DNA of 64,000 nt from an uncultured Phycisphaerales bacterium. GTDB lineage: Bacteria; Planctomycetota; Phycisphaerae; WQYP01. Positions 53,821 through 62,913 of this stretch are shown here, one piece after another; positions within the stretch are counted from its first letter, which is position 1, and the number at the start of each line of letters is the position of its first letter. The notes under the pieces are model-generated. The model was not told the DNA's origin. It made no database searches and saw only the letters and a program-made list of their open reading frames with translations. The stretch is taken from the NCBI GenBank assembly GCA_903845195.1, contig CAIMWO010000012.1:1-64000 (forward strand), in the 5' to 3' direction. Both the position numbers and the translations under genes were made by a program.

Positions 53821-54627
53821 CTATTGCGTGCAGTGTAGCGTGCCCGTCATGGTCGTGATGGCTTGGCCCAGCAGATGGACGCGATCGCTGCGGAGTTCGA
53901 GACGGAGTTCACCGCCTCGGGCGGAGAGTTGCCGAGCGACGAACGATTTGCGGCCGGTCTCGGTTGCCCAGTAGGGGACGAGCGAGCAGTGGGCTGAGCC
54001 GGTAACCGGATCTTCGGCGACGCCGGCCTGCGGGGCGAAGAAGCGGCTGACGAAGTCGATGCCTGGTTCATCAGCCGGCGCCGTGATGGTAACGCCGACG
54101 GGATGCCAGGTGGCCAGCACCGCGAGGTTGGGCCTGCAGGTGCGTACCTGCTCGGCCGTGGGCAGACGCAGGGTGAGATTCATCGGTGCTGTGCCGATGG
54201 GGGTTACGGGACCCGCGATCCGCAACATGGCCGCCGCATCGGGTGGAAGGGGTGCGGGTTGTGACGGCGTGGCGGGGAAATTCATCTCGATCCATCCCTG
54301 CGTGCGGCGGTGGCAGATCAATTCTCCGCTGGAGCGGGTGATGAAACGGATGGGCTGATCGTGCGGGACGGCGTTGGATTCCCAAAGGGCGTGAGCGGCG
54401 GCGAGCGTGGCGTGGCCGCAGAGCGGGACTTCGCGCGTCGGCGTAAACCAGCGAAGCTCGAAGCGTTCATCGTCGAGACGGCGCGGGAAGGCGGTTTCGG
54501 CAAGATTGAATTCGGCAGCGATCGATTGAAGCAGCGCATCGGGCAGTGGCGCACTCAGCGGCACAACGGCTGCGGGGTTGCCGGCGAAAAGCGTTGCTGC
54601 AAAGGCATCGATAACGGAATATTGCAT
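53821..54627 (-). CDS. PhzF-family isomerase
   Basis: A 268-residue PhzF-like epimerase/isomerase: VIDAFAATLFAGNPAAVVPL at the start with the family GNP motif, EFNLAETAFPRR, FTPTREVPLCGHATLAAAHA, and the end QAGVAEDPVTGSAHCSLVPY. It probably isomerises or racemises a small acid; no phenazine pathway is near. Converges with yjbQ, five bases away. Confidence 0.93.
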   Translation of the reverse strand: MQYSVIDAFAATLFAGNPAAVVPLSAPLPDALLQSIAAEFNLAETAFPRRLDDERFELRWFTPTREVPLCGHATLAAAHALWESNAVPHDQPIRFITRSSGELICHRRTQGWIEMNFPATPSQPAPLPPDAAAMLRIAGPVTPIGTAPMNLTLRLPTAEQVRTCRPNLAVLATWHPVGVTITAPADEPGIDFVSRFFAPQAGVAEDPVTGSAHCSLVPYWATETGRKSFVARQLSARGGELRLELRSDRVHLLGQAITTMTGTLHCTQ

Positions 54628-54763
54628 GGCATCCTCTGGGCATGGGTATTCTGCATGGGCAGGATACGGCGGCGCGGTTTGTTGTTGAAGCGAATTGGCG
54701 TTGCGACATGTTTCGACTCCGGCCTATGATGCCCGTCAACGATTCTGACCGGAAGGAAATGCG

Positions 54764-55774
54764 ATGAAAGTGCTTAGTGCGAAACTCAAGGCGCCGTGGC
54801 AGGTGCGGCTGGATGAGGTGGAATTGCCGGATGTGCCGCCGGTGGGGTGGGTGCGGCTGCGGGTGGAGGCGTGCGGGATTTGCGGGACGGATCTGACGGC
54901 GGCGGAGCAGAATTCCGAGTGGTCGCCGTTCGGGCATGAGATTGCGGGTGTGATCGAGGTGGTCGGGGCGGAGCTGCATCATCTGAAGGTGGGGCAGAAT
55001 GTGACGGTGGAATCATCCAGTTTTTGCGGAGATTGCGAACTGTGCCGGGCGGGGCGGGTGGATCTGTGCAACAAGGTGCCGACGTTTTGGACGCAGCCGG
55101 CGATGGGGTTTTCGCAGCGGATGATGGTGCCGGCGCGCTCGGTGGTGCCGTACGAAGGGCTTTCGGCGGCGGTGGCGTGTCTGGCGGAACCGGCGGGGGT
55201 GGCGTTCGACATGATCAAGACGGCGGGGATTCAGGGCGGGGATCGCGTGGCGGTGATCGGGCCGGGCCCGATCGGGTTGATGGCGGCGGCACTGGCGGTT
55301 CGCGGCGGAGCCAGCCGGGTGGTGGTGATCGGCCGTCCGGGCAATGATGCGCGGCTGGCGGCTGCGGCGGCGATGGGGGCCGAGGCGCTGACGGTCGATG
55401 GCGATCTTTCGCAGCAGAAAAATCTTACGCAGGCGTTTGAGCATGTGCTGCTGACGGCGCCGGTGCAGTTGTTGCCGGCATCGCTTTCGTTGCTGACTTA
55501 CGGCGGGGAACTGACGTATATCGGCATCGGCAAAGGGCCGGGGATCATCAGCTTCGATGCCAATGATTTTCATTTCCGCAAGCTGCAACTGCGGTCCAGC
55601 TTCGCCAGTCCAGCGATTTACTATCCGCAGGTGCTGCGGCTGCTGCGGGCGGGTGTGATCCCCGGCGAAGCGATGATTTCGCACCGGTTCGGCCTGAAGG
55701 AGATCGGCGCGGCGATGCAGTTGTATCGTGATAAGAAATCCACGACGAACAAGATCGTCATTCTGCCGGCATAA
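54764..55774 (+). CDS. Zinc-dependent medium-chain dehydrogenase
   Basis: A 336-residue alcohol/polyol dehydrogenase. The catalytic zinc ligands are in CGICGTDL and PFGHEIAG; the four structural cysteines are in CGDCELCRAGRVDLC. The NAD part has VAVIGPGPIGLMAAALAVRG. Such enzymes oxidise secondary alcohols or sugar alcohols (sorbitol/threonine-dehydrogenase-like). AAGGAA precedes the ATG. It is divergent from PhzF. Confidence 0.93.
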   Translation: MKVLSAKLKAPWQVRLDEVELPDVPPVGWVRLRVEACGICGTDLTAAEQNSEWSPFGHEIAGVIEVVGAELHHLKVGQNVTVESSSFCGDCELCRAGRVDLCNKVPTFWTQPAMGFSQRMMVPARSVVPYEGLSAAVACLAEPAGVAFDMIKTAGIQGGDRVAVIGPGPIGLMAAALAVRGGASRVVVIGRPGNDARLAAAAAMGAEALTVDGDLSQQKNLTQAFEHVLLTAPVQLLPASLSLLTYGGELTYIGIGKGPGIISFDANDFHFRKLQLRSSFASPAIYYPQVLRLLRAGVIPGEAMISHRFGLKEIGAAMQLYRDKKSTTNKIVILPA

Positions 55775-55786
55775 TGCGATCCCCGG

Positions 55787-56390
55787 AGCCCCGCCCGGAA
55801 GGGCGCGGGCTCAGACGCGTCCCAGCAAATCCCCTCCCCCGTTGATTTCTCGTCTCCAAAACGCCCCCGGATGATCCGGCAAATATTTATAGAGTAGATA
55901 CCGCAAATGCCGCATCGTCCGCACCGCCGTCTCATCCTGCCCATGCGAGAACCACGGTTTACCGCGCGTCCCACTGGCCTTCGCCAGCAGATAGCCGAGA
56001 AGACTTTTGAGCGTGTCGCGCACAAATTCCATTTCGAGGGCCGAGCGCCACGCTATTACGACATGCAGGTGCGTGAGATTCGCAGAAATACCGTAGGGTT
56101 CCCAGTTTCGTTTGCCGCAAATCTCCTGGACGTAGTCGATGATGGCGTGTTGCTGGTGCGTGTGGATGAGCGTCGGCGGATGTTTGGCAAGGCGTTTGCG
56201 ATGAATGGCCAGGTGTTCAGAACGTATGCGGACGCCTTGCTCGCCGTGCTGTATCCAGCCGCGGGGATGGTCGGCGTTCCATGAGCGGTACGTGTGGTAG
56301 GTGAAGTGGTAGACGGGCATGTTGGATCTCCGGATGAGGGATGTATTTTGGTTTTCGGGCGCGTAAGCCCGCGCCCTTCCGGGCGGGGCT
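55787..56390 (-). mobile_element. IS200-like element with perfect 25-bp inverted ends
   Basis: The 25 bases at 55787-55811 are an exact inverted copy of 56366-56390 (both start AGCCC). They flank a single Y1/RAYT-type transposase gene (stop codon inside the left repeat). The whole unit is 604 bp. Classical IS200 elements have hairpins rather than perfect inverted ends, so this is an unusual arrangement or a palindromic repeat family. Confidence 0.8.
55811..56320 (-). CDS. RAYT/IS200-like Y1 transposase
   Basis: A 169-residue protein with the HUH motif in ANLTHLHVVIAWRS and the conserved Y1-type pattern VRDTLKSLLGYLLAKASG. The start MPVYHFTYHTYRSWNADHPR and length fit a TnpA_REP (REP-associated tyrosine transposase) domain. 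It would cut and join single-stranded DNA at a palindromic site. It stops inside the flanking repeat, and a longer frame upstream is ignored because it lacks a ribosome-binding site. Confidence 0.82.
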   Translation of the reverse strand: MPVYHFTYHTYRSWNADHPRGWIQHGEQGVRIRSEHLAIHRKRLAKHPPTLIHTHQQHAIIDYVQEICGKRNWEPYGISANLTHLHVVIAWRSALEMEFVRDTLKSLLGYLLAKASGTRGKPWFSHGQDETAVRTMRHLRYLLYKYLPDHPGAFWRREINGGGDLLGRV

Positions 56391-56412
56391 ACGGCGGGGC
56401 TACGAGTTCTTC

Positions 56413-58263
56413 TTATATCAACTCCTCCAACTGATCCACCAATTCGGCGAAACGGGTGAGGGCGGTTTCGACCGGCGTCGGTTGTTGCATGTCGACGCCG
56501 GCGCCGCGGAGGAGGTCCAGAGGCCATTTGCTGCAGCCGCCTTTGAGGAAGCCGAGGTAGTCGTTGAGTTCCTGTGTGCCGCCGGTGAGGACGCGGTGGG
56601 ACAGGGCGATGGCGGCGGAGAGGCCGGTGGCGTATTTGTAGACGTAGAAGGCGCGGTAGAAGTGGGGGATGCGGCAGCATTCCATCTCGAGTTCCTTGTC
56701 GATGACGAAATGGCTGACGTCGCCGGGCTTGTCGCCTTCGGCGCCGAAGTAGGCGGAGAGCAGTTTGCGGTACTCGCTGCGGAGCAGGTCGACGGTGAGC
56801 GGTTCGCCTTTTTCGACCAGTTCGTGGGAGATCTTTTCGAACTCGGCGAACATGGTCTGGCGGATGATGGTGCCGCGGATTTCGTCGATGGCGTGGTTGA
56901 TCAGGTACGCGCGTTCCTTGCGGGTCTTCACGCGGTCGAGCAGGTGCGTGAGCAGTAGCTGTTCGTTGAAGGTGCTGGCGACCTCGGCGACGAAGATGGT
57001 GTAGTTGTAGTACTGGTAGGGTTGGTTGGCGGCGGAGTAGTGGGAGTGCATGGAGTGGCCGGCCTCGTGGGCGAGGGTGAAGACGTGGTCGAGCACTTCG
57101 GGCTGGTAGTTCATGAGGATGTAGGGTTGGCCGTCATAGCCGCCGGAGGAGAAGGCGCCGCTGCTCTTGCCCTGGTTGGGATAGCGATCGCACCAGCGGG
57201 CGGTGGTCAGGCCGCGGTTAAGCTCGCGGCAGTAGTCATCGCCGAGGGGGGCGAGGGCGTCGACGACCATTTGCACGGCGTCGTCCCAGGCGTAGTGCGT
57301 ATCGATGCCGCTGACGATGGGCACATAGGTGTCGTACGCACGGACATCGGCAATCTTGAGGGCCTTGCGGCGAAGGGCGAGGTACTTGTGATTCGTCGGC
57401 AGGTGCTTGCGGACGGCGGCCAGGAGGTTGTCGTAAACGCTGACGGGAACGTTGTCGTGGAAGAGGGAGGATTCGCGGGCGCTGGGGTAGCCGCGGACTT
57501 TGGAATAGTAGACATCCCGCTGGACGGAGGCGTTGTAGCTGGCGGCGAGGGAGTTCTTGTGGGCTTCATATTGAGCGTAGTAGGCGTCGAAAGCTTCTTT
57601 GCGGACGGCGCGTTTGGGGGAGTGGAGGAATTTGGCGAACGACGAATGGCCCAGCTCGATGCTGACGCCTTTTTCATCCTGGATGTTGCCCCACTTGAGG
57701 TCGCTGTCGGTGAGTTGGCGGAAGATCTGGTTGGAGGCTTCGGCCATCTGTCCGGACATGGCGAGGAGTTGTTCTTCCTTGGAGCCGAGGGTGTGGGGGC
57801 GGTAGCGGATGATGCGTTCGAGGGCGAGTTTCCAGTTGGCGAGTTCCTTGGCCTTGATGAGCTGTTGGACCTTGGCGGGGGGGATGGCGAGGATTTCGGG
57901 GCGGATCCAGGAGGCGGCTTCGGCAGCGTTGGTGGCGACGTGCTGGTAGCGGCCCTTCATGCGCAGGTAGACGGAGCTGGCCTGGTCTTCGGAGGATTTG
58001 AGGAAGGCGTAGTTGCCGAGGCGTTCGCCGAGACGGTCGAAGTTAGCATCGAACTGGAGGAGTTCGGCGAGGGTCTTGGCGGAGGCGGCGAGCTTGCCTT
58101 TGTACTTGGCATACGCGGCGATTTGGGATTCCCATTTCTGGAAATCTTTTTCCCAGGCGGCGTCGGAGGGGTAGAGCGAGTCGAGGTTCCACTGGTCGGC
58201 CAGCGGGACATCAGAACGTTTGGGCAGCGTTTTGGATTTGGACTTTTTGGAGGTCTTGGCCAT
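56413..58263 (-). CDS. pepF: Oligoendopeptidase F (M3 family)
   Basis: A 616-residue zinc peptidase that degrades oligopeptides. The active site is FTLAHEAGHSMHSHYS (HExGH) with the downstream TFNEQLLLTHLLDR. The N-terminal region shows DQWNLDSLYPSDAAWEKDFQ. The start at 58263 follows AAAGGA; a Lys/Arg-rich start may be a leftover. A frame 113 residues longer upstream is not used. It is flanked by two transposase elements. Confidence 0.95.
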   Translation of the reverse strand: MAKTSKKSKSKTLPKRSDVPLADQWNLDSLYPSDAAWEKDFQKWESQIAAYAKYKGKLAASAKTLAELLQFDANFDRLGERLGNYAFLKSSEDQASSVYLRMKGRYQHVATNAAEAASWIRPEILAIPPAKVQQLIKAKELANWKLALERIIRYRPHTLGSKEEQLLAMSGQMAEASNQIFRQLTDSDLKWGNIQDEKGVSIELGHSSFAKFLHSPKRAVRKEAFDAYYAQYEAHKNSLAASYNASVQRDVYYSKVRGYPSARESSLFHDNVPVSVYDNLLAAVRKHLPTNHKYLALRRKALKIADVRAYDTYVPIVSGIDTHYAWDDAVQMVVDALAPLGDDYCRELNRGLTTARWCDRYPNQGKSSGAFSSGGYDGQPYILMNYQPEVLDHVFTLAHEAGHSMHSHYSAANQPYQYYNYTIFVAEVASTFNEQLLLTHLLDRVKTRKERAYLINHAIDEIRGTIIRQTMFAEFEKISHELVEKGEPLTVDLLRSEYRKLLSAYFGAEGDKPGDVSHFVIDKELEMECCRIPHFYRAFYVYKYATGLSAAIALSHRVLTGGTQELNDYLGFLKGGCSKWPLDLLRGAGVDMQQPTPVETALTRFAELVDQLEELI

Positions 58264-58465
58264 GAGAAATCCTTTTTGTTGGAATGGGCGGATTGTAGGG
58301 GAGAGATGAGGAATTTGGTAAGCGGGCAGGGGGGTAAATTGGGAATTGAGTGGGGAAGGTGTGATTTTGCAAGGGATTTTGCGTTTATTCAAAAAGAAAC
58401 TGCGATCTTCCCCACAATTCCTACGATTTTTCCTAGATTTGCATGATTTTCGAGGGAGAAGGGCT

Positions 58466-58549
58466 TGGAGTTCAAGCTTTAGCTTGGGTGTTAGTCGGGG
58501 GGGCGAGGTGGTTGGTTCCTGAGCTGAACAAGCTAAAGCTTGAACTCCA
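58466..58549. repeat. REP-like inverted pair near the second RAYT
   Basis: The 21 bases at 58466-58486 are an exact inverted copy of 58529-58549. Each contains a small hairpin CAAGCT-AA-AGCTTG followed by AACTCCA. A related copy lies at 59198-59218 beyond the transposase gene. Confidence 0.85.
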
Positions 58550-58553
58550 TACC

Positions 58554-59153
58554 TTACAGGTCCCATGTTTTTCCGTAGTCGAGAACGGGATAGGTCTTCC
58601 ATATGTGTTGGGCTGCTTCGCGGCCTATATGTTCCAGGTAGGCCGAGGCGCTACTCCAGGGCCAGTCTTGCCAGCGTTCGACGTAGCCGTGCTTAACGGG
58701 ATTATGGTGGGTGTAGTTGAGGGAGGCCCAAAAGTGGCGATCCGAGCGGATGGCGCGTTCGACGGAGTTGTGCCAGACCTTCCGGCCGCGAGTGTGGTCC
58801 TCACCGTTCCATTGGTGGCTGATGCGTCCGTGGAGTTGCCCGAGGGAGATGAGGAGGGCCTTGATCTGGTCTGTCTGGACCAGCACGTGGTAATGATTGG
58901 GAAGGATGCACCATGCGAAAGTGTTCTGGGCGTATTCTTCGCAGAGTGCCAGCAGGCTGGATTCAAAGGTGCTCATGCGCTCGAGAGAGTGGGCGATGAT
59001 GGGGACGTGTTCGTAACAGGCGGCGGTAATGAAGAATCGGTGGGTGCCTTGAGGAAATTGGTGGGGTGGAGAGTGCCAGGGGCGGTGGGTGGCGAGGCGG
59101 GAGGCGAGAAGGGCGGATTGTTCGTTGGGGGTGAGTTTGCGCCAGGTGTACAT
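58554..59153 (-). CDS. RAYT (REP-associated tyrosine transposase)
   Basis: A 199-residue protein with typical RAYT motifs: HRFFITAACYEHVPIIAHSL, WCILPNHYHVLVQTDQIKAL (HUH), a Y1-type SLNYTHHNPVKHGYV, and WPWSSASAYLEHIGREA. RAYTs bind REP palindromes and cut them near the stem. Three REP-like copies flank it (58466-58549 and 59198-59218), so it probably keeps this family. Confidence 0.9.
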   Translation of the reverse strand: MYTWRKLTPNEQSALLASRLATHRPWHSPPHQFPQGTHRFFITAACYEHVPIIAHSLERMSTFESSLLALCEEYAQNTFAWCILPNHYHVLVQTDQIKALLISLGQLHGRISHQWNGEDHTRGRKVWHNSVERAIRSDRHFWASLNYTHHNPVKHGYVERWQDWPWSSASAYLEHIGREAAQHIWKTYPVLDYGKTWDL

Positions 59154-59197
59154 GGCAGGGCCTTTGGGTGGAGCGAGGTGAGGTGGGGACGACGATG

Positions 59198-59218
59198 CAA
59201 CCTAAAGGTTGAACTCCA
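59198..59218 (+). repeat. REP-like copy on the far side of the second RAYT
   Basis: This 21-base copy differs from 58529-58549 at two positions, and both changes fall in the stem: CAAGCT-AA-AGCTTG becomes CAACCT-AA-AGGTTG, so pairing is kept. The tail AACTCCA is unchanged. Confidence 0.85.
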
Positions 59219-59220
59219 AA

Positions 59221-60174
59221 CTAAATGATTTTTTCACTGCGCATCCAGTCGATGAAATTTTTCAGGCCTTGTTCGACTTGGACGCGGGGTTCGTAGCCGA
59301 GGAGTTTGCGGGCTTTGGAGACGTCGGCGTAGGTGATCAGGGGTTCGGTGGGGGGGGTGGGGGTGTCGACGATCTGGGCTTTCTTGCCGAGGATTCTTTC
59401 GAGGACATCGATGAAGCGGAGATTCTCGACGGGGTTGGAGCAGCCGAGGTTGATGATTTCGAAGGGGAAGGGTTTGTCGAGCGCGAGGATGAGGCCGGCG
59501 ACGATGTCGTCGATGTAGGTCCAGTCGCGTTTGATGTGTCCGGCGTTATACAAGGTGAGGGGTTTGCCGCCGAGGAGGTCGAGAGTCCACTGCCAGGGCA
59601 TCATGTCGGGCCGGCCGTGGGGGCCGTAGACGTTGAAGAAGCGGACGATGGTGGTGGGCATTTTCCAGAGGTGGTGGTAGCAATGGGCCATGAGTTCCAT
59701 GGCGCGTTTGCTGGCGGGGTAAGGGGCGAGGGGGCGGTCGGCGGCGGCGGTTTCGACGAAGGGGACGGGCGTGGAGGTGCCGTAGACGCTGCCGGTGCTG
59801 GCGATGACAAAGCGGGGGTTGGAGGTTTGGCGGCCGGCGTCGAGCAGGTTCATGGTGCCCTGGACGTTGACGTGGCCGTAGACCAGCGGGTGCTGCATGG
59901 AGTAGCGCACGGCGGCCATGGCGGAATTATGGGAGACCGCATCGGGTTGATGCTGCTGAAAAATTTTGAGGAGGCCGGCATCATCGCGGAGGTCGCCTTC
60001 GATGAAGGTGAAGTTTTTGTCGCCGAGGAGATCGCGGAGGTGGCGGTCTTTATGGATGCGGGCGTAGTAGGGGTCGAAATTGTCGTGACCGATGACGGTG
60101 TCGCCGCGGTCGAGGAGTTTGCGGGCGAGTCGCGAACCAACGAAGCCGGCGGCGCCGGTGACGAAAACTTTCAT
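59221..60174 (-). CDS. NAD-dependent nucleotide-sugar epimerase (SDR)
   Basis: A 317-residue extended short-chain dehydrogenase: VFVTGAAGFVGSRLARKLLD (NAD-binding GxxGxxG), STGSVYGTSTPVPF, YPASKRAMELM (YxxxK) and VRFFNVYGPHGRPDMM, then FINLGCSNPVENLRFI. It fits UDP-glucuronate 4-epimerase or similar. It probably supplies a sugar for surface polymers. Alone between the REP copy and a membrane protein gene. Confidence 0.9.
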   Translation of the reverse strand: MKVFVTGAAGFVGSRLARKLLDRGDTVIGHDNFDPYYARIHKDRHLRDLLGDKNFTFIEGDLRDDAGLLKIFQQHQPDAVSHNSAMAAVRYSMQHPLVYGHVNVQGTMNLLDAGRQTSNPRFVIASTGSVYGTSTPVPFVETAAADRPLAPYPASKRAMELMAHCYHHLWKMPTTIVRFFNVYGPHGRPDMMPWQWTLDLLGGKPLTLYNAGHIKRDWTYIDDIVAGLILALDKPFPFEIINLGCSNPVENLRFIDVLERILGKKAQIVDTPTPPTEPLITYADVSKARKLLGYEPRVQVEQGLKNFIDWMRSEKII

Positions 60175-60265
60175 GCGTTTCTCCTTGGGCGGCTATCTTA
60201 ACCACGATGGCGCGACGATACGATGGTGCGAAAACGGAAAATGAAAGATGGAGGGGGCAAGGCGA

Positions 60266-60871
60266 TCAGGCGCGGGATTGGAGCTGGCGGATCCAGTCCG
60301 GGGTGGCAGCGATATAGGTTTGGAGGTGCTTGGCGCGTGAGGCGTAGTACCAGCCAGCGAGACCCTGGGCGACGATCGTGCCGAGGATCAGACCGCCGTA
60401 GACGGCATAGGTGATGACGCGGTAAAGCTGGTCGATGGAGCCGAGCATGGAAGCGACCTGGGGATCGGCGCCGAGTGCGGATTGGATTTCGCTGGTGGCC
60501 TTGCCGACGGTGAGGATGCAATAGAGGGCGTAGACAATGAGGATGCCGGCGAGTGCGAACTGGTTGAGGGCCAGGCGGCGGGGCGCGCGAAGGTCGAAGC
60601 GGCGAAGCATGGCGACGCCTTGAAAGGCGTTCCAGGCGACGACGCCGAGGGCAGCGCCGAGGATGAGACCGGTGAGGCTGAAGACGCCGGAGAGAATGGT
60701 CAGTCCGGCGAAGATGGCGGAGAGCCAGGCATCGGTGTTGGCGACGGAGATGGCCCGCCGGATTTTTTTCTGGCGGCGCGTGGCATCATCGAGCTGCGCG
60801 AGATGCTCCGGGGTAAGCGGGCCGGCATCGGGCGCGACGAAGATGGGCGGTTGGAGGGGAAAGGCGGTCAT
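60266..60871 (-). CDS. Membrane protein of unknown function
   Basis: A 201-residue protein with four hydrophobic helices (AWLSAIFAGLTILSGVFSL; ILGAALGVVAWNAFQGVAML; FALAGILIVYALYCILTVG; YAVYGGLILGTIVAQGLAGW). The basic loop TRRQKKIRRA lies after the N-terminus. The start was moved to 60871. No family recognised. It lies between an epimerase gene and a zinc-ribbon protein gene. Confidence 0.72.
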   Translation of the reverse strand: MTAFPLQPPIFVAPDAGPLTPEHLAQLDDATRRQKKIRRAISVANTDAWLSAIFAGLTILSGVFSLTGLILGAALGVVAWNAFQGVAMLRRFDLRAPRRLALNQFALAGILIVYALYCILTVGKATSEIQSALGADPQVASMLGSIDQLYRVITYAVYGGLILGTIVAQGLAGWYYASRAKHLQTYIAATPDWIRQLQSRA

Positions 60872-60984
60872 ATCAGGTTTATCGGGCGGAAGGGGGAGGG
60901 GATTTATGCGATTTCGACATAATTTGCGCGCTGGGGAGAGCGGAAAAACGATGAACGTTGAACGATGAACGAGGAAGGGGGATG

Positions 60985-61518
60985 TCAGTTCGGCTTTTCC
61001 GGGGTGATTCCGGCGAAGAGCAGTCGGGCGAAATTTTTCCACGATGCTTCGGTCGTGGGGGGGGCCTTCTTTTCGGCGGCCTGTTTTGCGGCAGCGGCGA
61101 TGAAGGCAGCGGCGGAGATGTTTTTGCGGGCGGGAAGGTTCAAGTCGCGGGCGAGTGCTGCGGCGAAGACGAGGAAAGACGCGTGATCGTGGACGGTTTC
61201 GGGGTCGGCCGGGGCGTACTTGCCGGAACGAATGGCGGTTTCAATTTCGCGCACGGCCATGACTTCTTCGAGATGCGCCTGATGGCCGCGGGACGTTGCG
61301 GGGGCGGAGGATGCACGAGCGGCCGCGGTGGAAGGACTGTTATCGGTGCAGGTGGGAGGGGGCTCGCCGACAATGGCGGGGCTGTCGGCGGAGACCTTGC
61401 TGCCACAGGAAGGGCAGACGGCGTATTCGGAGAAATCAAACACTTCGCCGCAGGGGCAACGGACGAAACGATGTGCGGTGTCGATTTTCGGAACGTCGGT
61501 GAAGGCTCTATCAGCCAT
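60985..61518 (-). CDS. Zinc-ribbon protein of unknown function
   Basis: A 177-residue protein with an N-terminal ribbon: FVRCPCGEVFDFSEYAVCPSCG, then an Ala/Ser/Pro linker and an alpha-helical region (GHQAHLEEVMAVREIETAIR, SFLVFAAALARDLNLP). No signal peptide. The start at 61518 avoids an extension that lies before a likely ribosome-binding site. No family recognised. Confidence 0.68.
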   Translation of the reverse strand: MADRAFTDVPKIDTAHRFVRCPCGEVFDFSEYAVCPSCGSKVSADSPAIVGEPPPTCTDNSPSTAAARASSAPATSRGHQAHLEEVMAVREIETAIRSGKYAPADPETVHDHASFLVFAAALARDLNLPARKNISAAAFIAAAAKQAAEKKAPPTTEASWKNFARLLFAGITPEKPN

Positions 61519-61672
61519 GGGTTTCTCCGGTGCGAGTTGACGGCAGGTCATTCGCGATGCCGCGTTGGTGCCGCGGCGGGCGAGGAAATCGGCGACCTGT
61601 GAGCGGCCAAACGGCATCATCAATTATAGCGAGTGTACCCGATGTGGATACCACGAAAAAAGCGTCGAGAAG

Positions 61673-62863
61673 CTAATTCACCGGCGGCAAGCCAAAGCAG
61701 TTTTGCGGATCGAGTTCGGTCTTCAAGCGACGCAGGAGGTCATCATCGCGTGCAGGCGTGCCGGGGAAATTTCCTTGTGTGGCGAGGATGGTGACGTCGC
61801 GGGCGCGGGCAATTTCCCTAAGCTGCGTCCAGAAGTTTGATGCGTCGCTGGTTTTCACGCTGCCGCGAATGATGCCGGCGGCGGCCTCGGCGACCAGCCA
61901 GCTTTCGCCGGTCTTGGCAGCAAGCGCTTCCACCTGCTCCATCAGCGGGCAGACCTGCGAGGAGAGGGCGTGGATGCGGAAGCCGACATCGGCGGCGGGT
62001 TCGGTGGTCAGCCACAAGCGGAGGCGTCCGGCTTGGGCAGCGGTTTGGGAGATTGCCTCGATGTTGCGAGCCTCGTTGAGATTTCGCACGGCCTGCACTT
62101 GGGCGGTGCAGACTTCCGGCCGGCCGAGGAATCCGATGACCAGGATGGCGGGGCTGGCGGGAAGTTGAAGGGGATTGGCGCGGAAGGATCTTCCGCCAAT
62201 CATTTCGACATAGGCGGGAACGGTTGCGGATTGCAGCGTAGCGGCGAGGAGGGTTTCGGCCTGGGGGTAGCTGTCGCAGAAGAAAAGCACGCACTGTTCG
62301 TCGGCGGGGCGGGCGTACGTTCGCAGCGTGACTTCGGCGATCGCGCCGAGCGATCCGCAGGCGCCGATCATCAGGCGGTTGGTTTGATACCCGGCGGAAT
62401 TTTTCACGGTGCGGCCGCCAGCGCGGATGAGCGTGCCGGCGGAGTCCACCCAGCGCATGCCGAGCACGAGCAGGCGGTAGTCGCCGCAGCCAAAGCGCAG
62501 TGGGCCGAGAGAGTTTGTGGCGATGAGGCCGGCGATCGTGCGATGGCCCGGCGACCTGCCACCGGGCGCGGGCGGATCGATGGGCAACCATTGGTTGTGC
62601 CACGCCAACTGTTTTTGCAGGGATTCAAGGGTGATGCCGGCCTGGACGGTGACGGTCATGTCGGCAATCGCATGTTCGAGCAACTTGTTCATGCGCAAGG
62701 TTGAAATTGTTTGCACGGGGCGTACGGCATCGAAGCGCGTCAGGGGAAGGGAATTGGAACCGGTCAGATGAATTTGCGTTCCAGTCTGGGCTGCAGCGGC
62801 GATCGCTGCGGAAAGCTCATCAGGGGTGGTCGGTCGCTTCGGTTGTGCGGCGATTTCTGTCAT
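61673..62863 (-). CDS. glcE: Glycolate oxidase FAD-binding subunit GlcE-like
   Basis: A 396-residue FAD-linked subunit of glycolate oxidase: QIHLTGSNSLPLTRFDAVRP, MTVTVQAGITLESLQKQLAW and the FAD_binding_4 region LIATNSLGPLRFGCGDYRLLV. With glcD it oxidises glycolate to glyoxylate. 50 bp separate it from glcD, so they form one operon. glcF is not in the window. Confidence 0.88.
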   Translation of the reverse strand: MTEIAAQPKRPTTPDELSAAIAAAAQTGTQIHLTGSNSLPLTRFDAVRPVQTISTLRMNKLLEHAIADMTVTVQAGITLESLQKQLAWHNQWLPIDPPAPGGRSPGHRTIAGLIATNSLGPLRFGCGDYRLLVLGMRWVDSAGTLIRAGGRTVKNSAGYQTNRLMIGACGSLGAIAEVTLRTYARPADEQCVLFFCDSYPQAETLLAATLQSATVPAYVEMIGGRSFRANPLQLPASPAILVIGFLGRPEVCTAQVQAVRNLNEARNIEAISQTAAQAGRLRLWLTTEPAADVGFRIHALSSQVCPLMEQVEALAAKTGESWLVAEAAAGIIRGSVKTSDASNFWTQLREIARARDVTILATQGNFPGTPARDDDLLRRLKTELDPQNCFGLPPVN

Positions 62864-62913
62864 GAGGGAAAACGCTCCTAGCAGATGCCCGGCGCGCGGG
62901 CTGAATGACCTAA

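Noticed and set aside
55811-56680. Longer start for the first RAYT gene
   Set aside because: The extra 120 residues are Arg/Pro-rich and overlap pepF in another frame; the ATG at 56320 matches the family start.
57022-58446. 474-codon plus-strand frame opposite pepF
   Set aside because: Gly/Val-rich mirror frame without domain; pepF has HExGH.
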